From NCBI RefSeq assembly GCF_014066305.1, contig NW_023501038.1, forward strand, positions 248,001-312,000: a stretch of DNA of 64,000 nt, written 5' to 3'. Numbering within the stretch: the stretch's first letter is position 1; each line of letters starts with the position of its first letter. The stretch comes from Letharia columbiana (taxonomy: Eukaryota > Ascomycota > Lecanoromycetes > Lecanorales > Parmeliaceae). Below are positions 35,846 through 48,074 of the stretch, piece after piece. Below the pieces are notes generated by a model, which made no database searches, was not told the origin of the DNA, and saw only the letters and a list, made by a program, of their open reading frames with translations. The translations under genes were made by a program, and so were the position numbers.

Positions 35846-36339
35846 GGCCTTTTTACTTTTTATAATAAAATCTTAAGAACTTAATAAATTAAAAGAAGAG
35901 AGAAGAGTTTTTTTATAGATAATATTATTTTTATAGCGTATTACGCTTATAGCGAAGTAATATAATAATAATCTTTATTATAAAGATTCGAAGAGAGTAA
36001 TTAATAGAGCGACGCGTTTATAATAATATCTTTAATTATTAATTAATAATAATAGTAGAAATAATAATAATAGTTAGATAACGCGGCTCTATAGATAATA
36101 GCGAAATATTATTATATCGCTATTATTTATATTACTAAATACTATTTACTAGTAATAGCGCTATAATAAAGAATATAAAAATCTCTTTTAAATTATTTAT
36201 TTTTATTCTTTATAACTTTTAACGTCTCTCTTATAAGTATTTACTCTAATATTATAATATCGATATTAATACTAATATAAATATAGTATATCTTATTATA
36301 TTAATAGTCTACTTCTCTTTATTATAAATATCTTATTAT

Positions 36340-37253
36340 TATTAATTATATTAATATATAAACTAATAATTTTATAATATTCTTTTTTAATAATAATAAT
36401 AACTTTAATAATAAGTATATAGTCGTCTTATAAACGCGATTACTAACCTTTAACTATTTTTATTATTATCGCTTTATATATATAATTATTAATAAATTCT
36501 AATATCTAATTTATTATATAAAACTTACTTTTATCGAGATAATAATTTATATATTTAAAATAAGTCTTCTCTTTATAATAATTATAAGATTAAAAAGCGC
36601 GATATTAGCCGCTATATTAAAATTCTCTTATATCTTTAAATATAGATAAGAAAATTAATATAGCGCTATCGCTATATTAAATAATCTTAAAAGTTATCTT
36701 ATCGACGAGCTAAGCTTAATAAGAAGATTACTTAATAATATAAATTATAAAGATATATAATAGCGATAACTTCGATTATCTTTATTATAATTATAGATTT
36801 TTAAGACTAGCTTATAGTAATAAATAAGCGTATAGCGAAGTTAGAGAAAATAAATAAATTATTAAAGAAAAAATTTAAGAGCCTTCGTCGATATATAGCG
36901 AATATTAATAAGTATTAACTCGAAGATTATACTTTAATTATCTTCTCGTTAGAAAACTAGATTAATAAATTTAACTTAGAATCTAATAATAAGATAGCGG
37001 AGAATATTTAAATAACGATCTTTTTTTAATAGTAGCGCTAGCGTAAGATTCTTAAATAATTCTTTAATAGCTATTTTAAATAAAAATACGTTTATATTAA
37101 TAGTATATACTTTAATATAATAAACTCTCTTTATAGTAGAGCTTAGTAGATAATTAAATAATATAATTATTTTATTAATCTATATCTTAATAGTAGTAAG
37201 TATAGAGAAGTATACGCGTAATATAAGTATTATCTAGAAATATATCTAATCTA
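36340..37253 (+). pseudogene. Antisense accessory frame in Gypsy-A3 (unknown function)
   Basis: This is the counterpart of the minus-strand frame at 15826-16740 in Gypsy-A1. It keeps INKRIAKLEKINKLLKKK (about 36825-36890), then YTLIIF, INKFNLESNNKIAEN, FFNSYFK and NSSKYREVYA, with stops mostly at probable glutamine positions. Agreement between two independently mutated copies argues for a real ancestral protein. I recognise no family. Confidence 0.5.
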
Positions 37254-39005
37254 ATCGATAGTTATATCTTATTTTATTATCTTTACTTATTTATTATTAA
37301 TTTATATAATTAATTAAACTCTTTAATAATAAGAGACTTATTATTTATTACTTAATACTTTTATTTACTACCCGCTTATTTATAAACTTAAATTAACTCG
37401 CTAATATTAATAAATTTATTATCTAATAATTATTAATTATACTCTTCGCTTTAATTAGTTTATTTAACTTTATATTAAATATCTTTCTTATACTTAATCT
37501 TATTTTTAATTTCTTTAATCTTTTAAAGCTTATTATTATCGATAAGATTAAGAATCTATATAAAGACTTTTACTATATTATTATAATCGTAAAAATAATA
37601 AAACTTAAGTAATAATATATAAAAGATATTATAAATTCTATATATCGAGAATAGAAGTAGATAATATATCTACGCCTTTATCTTATCTATAATTTAAAAT
37701 AATTTTATAAATTTATAAGATAACTTCTTATTTAGACGTTTTTACTTTAAATTCTTAATTACTAATATTATTAAATTATCTATCTTATAGTTTTAAAATT
37801 AATATATTTTATTATAATATTTAAATTAAGCTATAACCGCGCTATAAAAACGCTTTACTATTTTATTTCTTAATACTTATAACTTCTTTATTCTATTATT
37901 TATAACGAATATCTCTCTCTTAATAAAGTTATTCTCGATCTTCTAACGAATTTTAGAATAATTAATATATATAAAAGAATAAGATAGAGCTAAGCTTAGA
38001 AATCTTGAATTTATATATATAGTTAATTATTAATTCGAGTTCTATACGCTTTTTAATTAGACCGACTAAGTTAATTCGATAGCTCTTTCGCGCCTTCTTA
38101 TTAAAAATTTATATATAGAAGTTTTATACTTTAAAGTACTTAGCTTACGATATATATAGTTACTTTATAATTCCTTAAATTATAGAGCTCGCTTTACGCT
38201 TTCTAACGCTATAAAAATAATAAAGTTTAGTCTATTATTAGTAGATTAAATAGATATTTAAATATAATAGTTATAATAGTTATATTAGACGCGTTCGAGA
38301 TCAAATAATAATAATTCTTTCATCTATTTATATAACTATTCTTCTTTTATTATTTTATTAATTCTATTAATTTTATTAATATAAATATAATCGTCTTCGA
38401 TACCTCTCGTCTAAAGATTACTTAATATTTTAGATATATATATCTCTTTTACTCGCCTCTTAGAGCCCCTATTAACGCTTCTAGATTACTTTTTAATAAA
38501 TTCGCTACTACTAATAATCGAGGCCGTAAGCGAGCTTAATACGTTCTCTTCTATATACTCCTCTTAAGCTAGCGATAATATCTTTTAACTTAGCGATACT
38601 ATCTCTTAAAACGCGTTTTCCTTTCTTATTCGTTCTTTATTACTCTATTTTAAAGTCTCTTAACGCGTATTAGATTCTAAATATCGTTAAGAAGAAGCTT
38701 TTAAAAATATAATAATTATATTAAACACGTTTAGAATTAGATAATAATCCTTTTATCTATTTATATAATTATTCTTCTTTTACTATTCTATTAATTTTAT
38801 TAATTCCATTAATATAAATATATTTATCCTCGATATTCTTATACTTAGTTAAATAAGAGAAGAATCTATAATAGACGAATACGAAGAATATTACGAAGAA
38901 TATTACGAAGATAATTATTAGCAGTAATAATATAATAGATCTACTCTCTACGATCTTATACTAATTTACTTAACTAGTATAAGAGAAGTAAAACTTTTTC
39001 CCCCC

Positions 39006-39460
39006 AGGCCGACGGTCTCGCCTAATCACACTTTCACACTAAAGAAATTAGACCGTATCGAGTATCGCGTCGCACGTATACGTCGCGATAGTTAAGTCGT
39101 AGAAAATCTATTCTATCGTTAATAAGTATTATAGAAGAATAGAATATCTATATAAAATAAAAGAGAATTCTATTAAGATAAATTAAATAATATTATTAAT
39201 AATTAACTTCGTCTTTTATATTAATAAAAATTTAGAATATAATATAGAGAAAAGAGTTATTAGAGTTGCTCGCGCAGCGCGGAAAAAATAAATTTTTTTT
39301 ATCTATTAAAGAAATTCGCTTTTTACGCTCTAAGTAGAAAATAAGAGTTATTCTATTAAGACCGTCGGCCTAAATCTAAGAAGGAATTATTCTCATTTAA
39401 TAAATTTAGATATAAAAATGTGTGAAGAATCTTCTTAATCGTAGGCCGACGATTTTAAGA
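39006..39460. repeat. Array of GCCGACGG inverted motifs at the left end of TIR-Y
   Basis: AGGCCGACGGTCT (39006-39018) and its exact inverse (39359-39371) bound a 366-base segment. The second copy also pairs with AATCTTCTTAATCGTAGGCC at 39429-39448 and the bases after it, forming a hairpin of about 23 bp around some 50 bases. This may be a nested small TIR element or a cluster of transposase binding sites. Confidence 0.75.
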
Positions 39461-42400
39461 CTTATAGATTTTTTAAGAATTTTTTTAGAAAATATATTTA
39501 GAAAAATCGTAATTTAGATTAAATATTACGATAAAGACGAGTATTCTTTTTCTCTATCGTAAAAAACTTTTAAAGGCCTTTCGACTTAATAGATTATCTC
39601 TAGTAATATTTAAAGAGAGTTATTCTAGAAAAATAATATTATTATAAATATTTACGATAAAATAGAATATTAAAAATTTTATCGTAATATTTTACGCTTA
39701 ATTTAAGTTTAGTAATAGTCTTTAGAGTATAAATAATTCTTCATAAACGATTTAATAAGACGTTTATACTACTAGAGACGATCTATTAAATTAAAAGATT
39801 TATAAGAGACTTTTATAAATTATAATAATTACGTATTATTCTATTTTATTCTTATAATTATCGTCGAAGTAAGCTGAATAATACTATAAATAATAAAAAG
39901 TATAAGTGATATCCGTAATTCTCTTTATTATAGAAGTATATCTATTCTTTATATATTCAAACGCCTTTTAAAAATTCTGCGAAGAATACTCTTATTACGC
40001 TTTCTTCGTATTCTTCTTATTATTCTTTTTATATTTTCTTCGAATTTTAAAAAGTAACTTTTTATAATAAAGTCGACAACGAGATACAATTCTTATATTA
40101 CTATCTATCTTCTTTCTCTTATTTAAAATATTAAAAATATTTTAAAAGTCTTTAAATTTCTTAAACTCTTAAAACTTATAGATAATAGTCTATTTAAACG
40201 AGAAGAGTTAGTATAAGCTCGATTTTTTTATAAAAAAAATAGTAATACTTAGTTAAAACGAACCTTCTATTCTCTCTACGATTTCTTAAGAATATATTAG
40301 ATAGTTAATAGATTCTTATAATATAGCTAACGTTAATAGCGTATAAAAATAGCGTATCTATTTAAAAAGAGATACTGAAAAACCTTTTAATTCTTAATTA
40401 ACTCTTCGATATTTATATACGATATTATTAAAGAATTCTTAGATATATTATCTACGTAATAAGATATTATAAGATTATTAAAAGTTAGATATAAGAGTTT
40501 CGATTTTAACGTATTTATTATCTATTTCTAAACCTCTTAGAATTATAGAGTATCGAGATTATTATATTAAACGCTACTATAAATATCGTATATTGCGATA
40601 TTAAGAAAATAAGTAGATTCTAGCATATTCTAAAGAATATAACGTATCTTAATTTAATAAGAAATGTTATTAATATATATAAGTCTGGGTATTAGCGTCT
40701 TAGAGCTTATAATTTAAAGACTATAAATAGCGTATAAAGTTAAACCTATTAACTGCGATAAGGTTTTAATATTTTCGAGATTTTAAAAAGAATTATATAA
40801 TAAAATAATAAAGAGAGAAAGAGCGTAAGAAGGTTAAATTAATCTATAAAGAGATTAATAACATTCATTAAAAAAGAAATTATAGAAAATAATTACGAAT
40901 TAAGCGAGTATTCTTTATTTTCCTTCGCTTTTTTCGTAGTATCTCTCTCTCGCTATCTCGATATATATTTATACTTAATTATAATATAGCGATACGCCTA
41001 TTAATTTAATACGTTTTTCTTATCTAAAAGTTAAAGATCTTAAGATATATAATACTTCTAATTTCTCGAAGATTTTTAATTTATTTATATATATAACGTA
41101 GTATAGCGAAAGTCTACTTTATTAGATTACTACTTTTTAACTTCTCATAATATAATAAATATAAGATTATAAAAAAGAAAATAAAAGAGTGTAGAAAAAA
41201 CGAAAAGAGAAAAAATATAGAGTTTAATTTTTTTTAAATAATAACTAAGAAAACTTAAATTAAAAATAACTTATACTTGATATATTTAATATTCTTTTTT
41301 TTTATCGAATATTTATAATATCGAAATTTATAATTTTAAGTCTCTTTAATATTAAAAAAGTCGAATTTAACGTAGAGATTAATAGACTTTCTACAAAATT
41401 TACGAGTTAAAGTCTTAAGAAAGATCTTAACGATATATATACTATTATTACTATCTTTAACTTTTTCGAAGTTTAGAAGATTATAATAAAGACTTTATAA
41501 GGCGCTTTAGTGAAAAATATTTAGAGAGATTATAAAGAGTTAATATCCTCTTAATAAAATTATGCTTAAGATCTTTTATTAATATAAAATTCGTAGTTAA
41601 TAAAAGCTTTTTAAAGTCTTCGCGGAAAGAGAATTTAAAGTAAAATCAGCTAAGTTAATTATTCTCTCGGAAAAAACGCTAGAATATATTATCTTTTAAA
41701 TTTATTCAGCTTATAATATTTCGAATCCTATATTAAAATTTACAATATCGAGGAATACTAAGAATAAAACGTATTCTTATATAAAAAAAATGCGGGCTAT
41801 ATATAGTAATTACTACGTTAATAATCTTCGACTAAAAAATATAGTATTTCGACGAGAAAGAGATGGAATATAAAGTAAAAATTTATGGCTATCTTATACT
41901 ATTTTACAATTTATAAAAGCTCTTTAATAACGAAAGATAGATTACGATTTTTTAAGACGAAATCTCTTTTATTCTTTTTTTATAAATAGTTTTTCTATAT
42001 CTACGTTTTTATTAAAGTAATTTACTAATTTATAAAAGATTAAAGCTAATTATATTTAATAGAGTGTAAAATCGATAAACATCTCGATTTTAGAGCGACT
42101 TAAGAACTTTAATTATCATTTTTCGAAAGATCTTATCTTATAAGCTATCGTAAAAGACGATTAAGATTATTAATTTTAGACTAATTATTATTAAAGATTA
42201 ATAATATAGTATATATATAAGATTACATTTTTATATTTACTTCGTTTCGATAAAGTAATATATATTTAATATTATTATATTAGAGTTTTAAATACTTATA
42301 GAGATTCTATAGAGTTAACTCTTTTATTTTAAAAGACGTATTAAACTAAAGATATATATTTACTAAAGTTATTTATTAATATTTCGATTTTAATAACTAA

Positions 42401-43030
42401 TTTTTTTCTAGAGATTAAGCTATTTATTCTTTACGTTAATAATAATCATCTATATCTAAATACTATTTATCTTTTATTATATTAAATTCATATTTCCGAT
42501 ATTAAAGAAGGATTTATTTTTCGAATATTTAACGTCTATAATCAGTTATTAAATGTAAATAAATCTATTATAAGTACTTATTTTTATTAAAAGAACTTTT
42601 TTTTAATTCGTTAATAACGTATTCTTTTTAGGCCTCTAGTATTATAATAAAGAATTTAAAGAATAATCTATTAGATATCGAAATAGATCCTTTACTTTAC
42701 GATATATATTCTTTTCGCAGAGAGGGTATATAGTATTTATCTTATTAATGTTATTAGAATATTCGAAAATTATATAATTAAGAAGGGTGAAATTTGGCTT
42801 ATAATAATTTAACGATTATTCATTATTTATAGAATTAGAATAATAATTCGATAAATACGTGAGAGAATTTTATAAATTCTAACGCTTAGATAAGAGTATT
42901 ATATAGAGCGTGTGGTCATATATATAATTATATATAAGAGATTCTAATTTATAGAAATAATAGAATTTCTATTCGTTTTTAAAGAATAAAATATAATCGA
43001 GAAAGATCTTAATTATTACGAAATATCTTA
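39460..43030 (+). pseudogene. Long degenerate frame(s) in TIR-Y (unrecognised)
   Basis: Plus-strand translation is protein-like over more than 3 kb, with stops mainly where glutamine is expected. Readable blocks include IKLKDL*ETFINYNNYVLFY near 39800, YNSYITIYLLSLI near 40090, REELV*ARFFYKKNSNT near 40205, IRLLKVRYKSFDFNVFIIYF near 40480, INCDKVLIFSRF*KEL near 40755 and SLLNFLKK near 43030. It may be one large protein or two. I recognise no transposase, helicase or recombinase motif. Being the main coding content of TIR-Y, it is the best candidate for its mobility protein or cargo. Confidence 0.45.
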
Positions 43031-43436
43031 ATCTTTATTAAACTTTTTAAAAAAAAATATAATAATAATTTAACTTAATAATTAATAATAATTATATTAC
43101 TTTTATTAAATAATAATTATTAAAAAATTATTATTATTAAAAAATAATTATTAATAAAGAATTATTATTATTAAAAGATTATTATTATTAAAAGATTACT
43201 ATTATTAAAAGATTATTATTATTAAAAGATTATTACTATTAAAAGATTATTATTATTAAAAAATAATTATTAATAAAAGATTATTATTATTAAAAAATTA
43301 TTATTATTAAAAGATTATTATTATTAAAAGATTATTATTATTAAAAAATTACTATTATTAAAAATCTACTATTATTAAAAGATTATTACTATTAAAAGAT
43401 TATTATTATTAAAAGATTATTATTATTAAAAGATTA
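43031..43436. repeat. 14-bp satellite, left block
   Basis: Tandem ATTATTATTAAAAG units (14 bases, with ACTATTATTAAAAG and AATAATTATTAATAAAAG variants). The array is cut by Helitron X5a at 43437 and resumes at 48075 in register. Confidence 0.95.
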
Positions 43437-44134
43437 TTAGTATATATAATAGAATAAGATAGGGCTGAACTAGAAAACCTTAAATTTGTATGTGCAGCCA
43501 ATTATTAATTCGAGGTTATTACGCCTTTTAGCTAGACTAACTAAGTTAGCCCGCTAGCTCTTCCGAGCTCCCTTATCGAAAATTTGTATATAGAAGTTTT
43601 ACACTCTGAAATAACCAGCTCTCTACGAATGCTATTTCTTTATAATTTCGCAAATTATAGAGCTCAGTGTGCGCTTTCTAACGCTGTAAAAATAATGAAG
43701 TTTAGCTTACTATTAATGGATTAATTAAATATTTAAATATAGTAGTTATGGTAGTTATACTAGACGCGTCCGGGATTGGATAATAATCCTTCCACCTGTT
43801 TGTGTAACTATTCTTCTTCTACTATTCTATTAATTCTATTAATTTTATTAATATGAACATAATCGTCTTCGATACCCCTCGCCTAAAGGTTACTTAACGT
43901 TTCAGGTATATACACCCCTTTTGCCCGCCTCTTAGAGCCCCTACTAACGCCCCTAGGCCACCCCTTAACAAATTCGCTACTGCTGGCAATCGAGGCCGTA
44001 AGCGAGCCTAATAGCTACCTACTACTACTTATAAACGCGTTAGAAGGCCCTTAAAAAAGAGCCCAAACGAATACGTTCTCCCCTATATACTCCTCTTAAG
44101 CCAGCGATAGGTGGGTTAAACTAATATTCAAATA

Positions 44135-46070
44135 CAAGTAAAGGCCTATGAATTAAATTCATGGAGTTGGATTTTTCTAAGTCAAATCGAATTTTAGCCC
44201 TAGCCCTAAGTCAAATCGAACTCTAATCGCTTGCTGTGCGTTTTTGACCTACTTCTATTACTATAAAATTCTATATAGTATATACTATATAGGCACATAT
44301 ATGCGGAGAGAGGCGCGCTAAGGCCTAATTAGGAAGGTATAATAATTATCTATAAAAAACAGAGAAAGGCCATGTCCTTATGGCAAGAAGTATCGAAATA
44401 CCGGAAAGAAATGGAGACAACGTGCCAATTAGTGGTGTGAATCCCACAATATCTCCTGCCGCAGTGAAATTTTTCGATAATAAAATAGCTGTAGATATCG
44501 GACGGTTTCAATTCGTCCAAATATGCATCGTTCCGGAGTGATGATTTGATGTGGAACCGTGGAGAGCATATGACGTGGGATCTTGGAGAGCTGAGCCGTG
44601 TTCTTGACGATGGTGGCCTTGTTGCCGCTTAGTTTCTCCGCAGTGTTCTCCGCATTTGCCTGTTGTAGTTCCTCCTCTTGCTCCTCCTCTTGTAGAGTAT
44701 CAGACTGAGTGGCTAGCTGAGTGGCTAGCTGAGTGGCTAGCTGAGTGGCTAGCTGAGTGGCTGACTGAGTGGATAACTGATATGACGTGGGATCTTGGAG
44801 AGCTGAGCCGTGTTCTTGACGATGGTGGCCTTGTTGCCGCTTGGTTTCTCCGCAGTGTTCTCCGCATTTGCCTGTTGTAGTTCCTCCTCTTGCTCCTCAA
44901 TGTAGTGGGGATGACAGGCCAAGTTGCAGTGGTGTTCTCCGCTTGCTGAGTGATGATTTGATGTGGAACCGTGGAGAGCATATGACGTGGGATCTTGGAG
45001 AGCTGAGCCGTGTTCTTGACGATGGTGGCCTTGTTGCCGCTTAGTTTCTCCGCAGTGTTCTCCGCATTTGCCTGTTGTAGTTCCTCCTCTTGCTCCTCAA
45101 TGCAGTGGGGATGATAGGCCAAGTTGCAGTGGTATTCTCCGCTTGCTGAGTGATGATTTGATGTAGAACCGTGGAGAGCATATGATGTGGGATTTTGGAG
45201 AGCTGAGCCGTGTTCTTGGTGCTGGGGGCCTTGTTGCCGCTTGGTTTCTCCGCAGTGTTCTCCGCATTTGCCTGTTGTAGTTCCTCCTCTTACTCCTCAA
45301 TGCAGTGGGGATGACAGGCCAAGTTACAGTGGTGTTCTCCGCTTGCTGAGTGATGATTTGATGTGGAATCGTGGAGAGTATATGACGTCCGGACGCGTTT
45401 GGTGTGACTACAATATTTGAATGTTAGTTTAACCCACCTATCGCTGGCTTGGGAGGAGTATATAGGGGAGGACGTATCCGTTCGGGCTCTTTTTGAGGGC
45501 CTTCCAACGCGTTTATGAGCAGTAGTAGGTAGCTGTTAGGCTCGCTTGCGGCCTCGATTGCCAGTAGTAGCGGATTCGTCGAGGGGTGGCCTGGGGGCGT
45601 CAGTAAGGGGCTCTAATTGGGCGAGGGGTACCGAAGACGATTGTGTTCATATTGGTGGAATTGGTAGAATTGGTAGAATTGGTAGAATTGGTAGAATGGT
45701 GGAAGAATAACAAACAGGTGGAAGGATTATTATCCGATCCCGGACGCGTCTGGTGTGACTACCATGACTACCATATTTAAATATCCATTTAATCCACCAA
45801 TAGTAGGCTAAACTTCATAATTTTTACAGCGTTAGAAAGCGTAAAGCGAGCTCTACAATTTGAGGAATTATGAAGAAACAGCATTCGTAGGGAGCTGGTT
45901 ATTTCAGAGTGTAAGACTTCTGCACATAGATTTTTGATGGTTGCGGACGCTAATTTATTTACCCGCGGTGTCTAACCAAAAAGCGTAGACCTGACGAATT
46001 TATGATTGGCTGCACATACAAATTCAAGGTTTTCTAGTTCAGCCCTACCTTATTCTTTTATATATACTGA
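44135..46070 (-). mobile_element. Helitron-X copy X5b, inverted inside X5a
   Basis: In its own orientation it starts TCAGTATATATAAAAGAATA and ends CTTTACTTG, 1936 bases, the best-preserved complete copy. Flanks TTCAAATA and TTGTAGTCAT rejoin to match, apart from a G/A change, the uninterrupted second copy of that segment at 46317-46342 in the same host element. This proves insertion between A and T with no target duplication. Confidence 0.9.
44590..45390 (-). repeat. 200-bp minisatellite of Helitron X5b
   Basis: CGTGTTCTTG landmarks fall at 44601, 44813, 45013 and 45213: spacings 212, 200, 200. The longer spacing holds a sub-array of five 12-bp units (GAGTGGCTAGCT) at 44707-44770. The 200-base period shifts phase in every unit, so the 140-codon open frame across it reads the same DNA in different frames. 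Confidence 0.95.
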
Positions 46071-46689
46071 TTGTAGTCATATTAAACGCGTCCGGTTCAG
46101 GCACATATCCCTTCCACCCGTCTTTTAAACCCCCTACTAACGCCCTTAGGCCACCCCTCAGCGAATCCGCTACTACTAGCAATCGAGGCCGCAAGCGAGC
46201 TTAACAGCTACCTACTACTACTTATAAACGCGTTAAAAGGCCCTCAAAAAGAGCCCGAACAAATACGTCCTCCTTTATATACTCCTCTCAAGCTAGCGAT
46301 AGGTGGGTTAAACTAATATTCAAATATTATAGTCATACCAAACGCGTCCGGGATCGAATGATAATCCTTCCACCTATTTGTGTAATCATTCTTCTTCCAT
46401 CATTCTATCAATTCTACCAATTCTACCAATTCTACCAGTTCTACCAATTCTACCAATTCTACTAATTCCACCAATATGAACACATTTACCCTCGGTACCC
46501 TCGCACTCAGTTGAATAAGAGGAGGATCTGCAACAGGCGAATGCGGAGAATACTACGGAGAACATTGCGGAGACAGTCATCAGCAGCAGTGACACAATAG
46601 GCCTACTCTCCACGGTCTCATATTAATTTACTCAGCTAGTGTAAGAGAAGTTAATATAGCAGGCGAATGCGGAGAACACTGCGGAGAAA

Positions 46690-47560
46690 CTAAGCGGCAA
46701 CAAGGCTACCATCGTCAGGAACACGGCTCAGCTCTCCAAGATCCCACGTCATATCAGTCATCCACTCAGTCAGCTACTCAGCTAGCCACTCAGTCTGATA
46801 CTCTACAAGAGGAGGAGTAAGAGGAGGAACTATAACAGGTAAATGCGGAGAACACTGCGGAGAAACCAAGCGGCAATAAGGCCACCATCGTCAGGAACAC
46901 GGCTCAGCTCTCCAAGATCCCACGTCATATCAGTCATCCACTCAGTCAGCCACTCAGCTAGCCACTCAGTCTGATACTCTACAAGAGGAGGAGCAAGAGG
47001 AGGAACTACAACAGGCAAATGCGGAGAACACTGCGGAGAAACCAAGCGGCAACAAGGCCACCATCGTCAGGAACACGGCTCAGCTCTCCAAGATCCCACG
47101 TCATATCAGTCATCCACTCAGTCAGCCACTCAGCTAGCCACTCAGTCTGATACTCTACAAGAGGAGGAGCAAGAGGAGGAACTACAACAGGCAAATGCGG
47201 AGAACACTGCGGAGAAACCAAGCGGCAACAAGGCCACCATCGTCAAAAACACGGCTCAGCTCTCCAAGATCCCACGTTATATCAGTCATCCACTCAGTCA
47301 GCTACTCAGCTAGCCACTCAGTCTGATACTCTCCCTACAAGAGGAGGAGCAAGAGGAGGAACTACAACAGGTAAATGCGGAGAACACTGCGGAGAACACT
47401 ACGGAGAACACTGCGGAGAAACCAAGCGGCAACAAGGCCACCATCGTCAAGAACACGGCTCAGCTCTCCAAGATCCCACGTCATATGCTCTCCACGGTTC
47501 CACATCAAATCATCACTCAGCAAGCGGAGAACACCACTGCAACTTGGCCTATCATCCCCA
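46690..47560 (+). repeat. 176-bp minisatellite of Helitron X5a
   Basis: Landmark CAAGGCTACCATCGTC and its variants fall at 46701, 46877, 47053, 47229 and 47433: three spacings of exactly 176 and a last of 204. The units carry the CAGTCATCCACTCAG branch in place of the ATGCTCTCCACG branch. The very high identity of adjacent units suggests recent amplification. Confidence 0.95.
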
Positions 47561-48074
47561 CTGCATTAATATGGTATATCACTGTAATAGCGTTATAAGA
47601 GGAGGATCTACTGCGACGATCACAGTCAATTAGGCCTCTGCAGAAGAAACATCGAACGATACATATTTGAACGAATTAAAACCGTCCGATGTCTTGCTCT
47701 GACAGCTATTTTATTATTCGAAAGATTTCACTGCGGTAGGAGATAATGTGGGATTCACACCACTAATTAATATGTTGTCTCCATTTCTTTCCGGTATTTC
47801 GATACTTCTTGCCATAAGAACATGGCCTTTCTCTATTTTTTGTGGGTAATTATTACGGATTAATCCTTCACACTTGATATACTTCCTAATTAGGCCTTAG
47901 CGCGCCTCTCTCCGCATATATATATTTATATATAGGTTAAAAACGCATAGCAAGCGATTAGAGTTCGATTTGACTTAGGGCTAGGGCTAAAATTCCATTT
48001 GACTTGGAAAAATCCAACTTCATTTGACTTAGAAAAATCCAACTCCATGAATTTAATTCATGGGCCTTTACTTG

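Larger units (their letters stand above)
34115..35859 (+). mobile_element. Helitron-X copy X3, lightly mutated
   Basis: It starts TCAGTATATATAAAAGAATA after an A. It ends just past the perfect palindrome at 35829-35845, with CCTTTTTACTTT where other copies have CCTTTACTTG. It contains the 5' block, the AATTCTACC microsatellite (34502-34540), three minisatellite units and the 3' block. CpA and TpG are frequent, unlike the surrounding Gypsy-A3. Seven extra bases (TAGTATA) at the left junction make its empty site less clean than those of X4 and X5. No credible gene: the open frames here change phase at each repeat unit. Confidence 0.85.
43437..48074 (+). mobile_element. Helitron-X copy X5a in the satellite, with nested X5b
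   Basis: It starts TTAGTATATATAATAG after A and ends CTTTACTTG before T, with the terminal palindrome at 48046-48062. Joining the flanks gives an unbroken satellite unit (AAAAGATTA/TTATTATTAAAAG), so insertion was between A and T without duplication. Without X5b it is 2.7 kb. It has an internal repeat of part of the 5' block (about 43700-44134 versus 46071-46390) and five minisatellite units. Lightly RIP-mutated. Confidence 0.9.

Noticed and set aside
44700..45122. 140-codon minus-strand open frame with repeated SHSA residues
   Set aside because: The 200-bp unit is read in two different frames in succession, and the SHSA run is the 12-bp GAGTGGCTAGCT array. This is repeat structure, not a conserved protein.
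46386..47569. Several 64-75-codon open frames on both strands
   Set aside because: Identical copies recur because the 176-bp unit is amplified. The RIGRIGRIG run is the 9-bp microsatellite in translation. No start context, domain or conservation.
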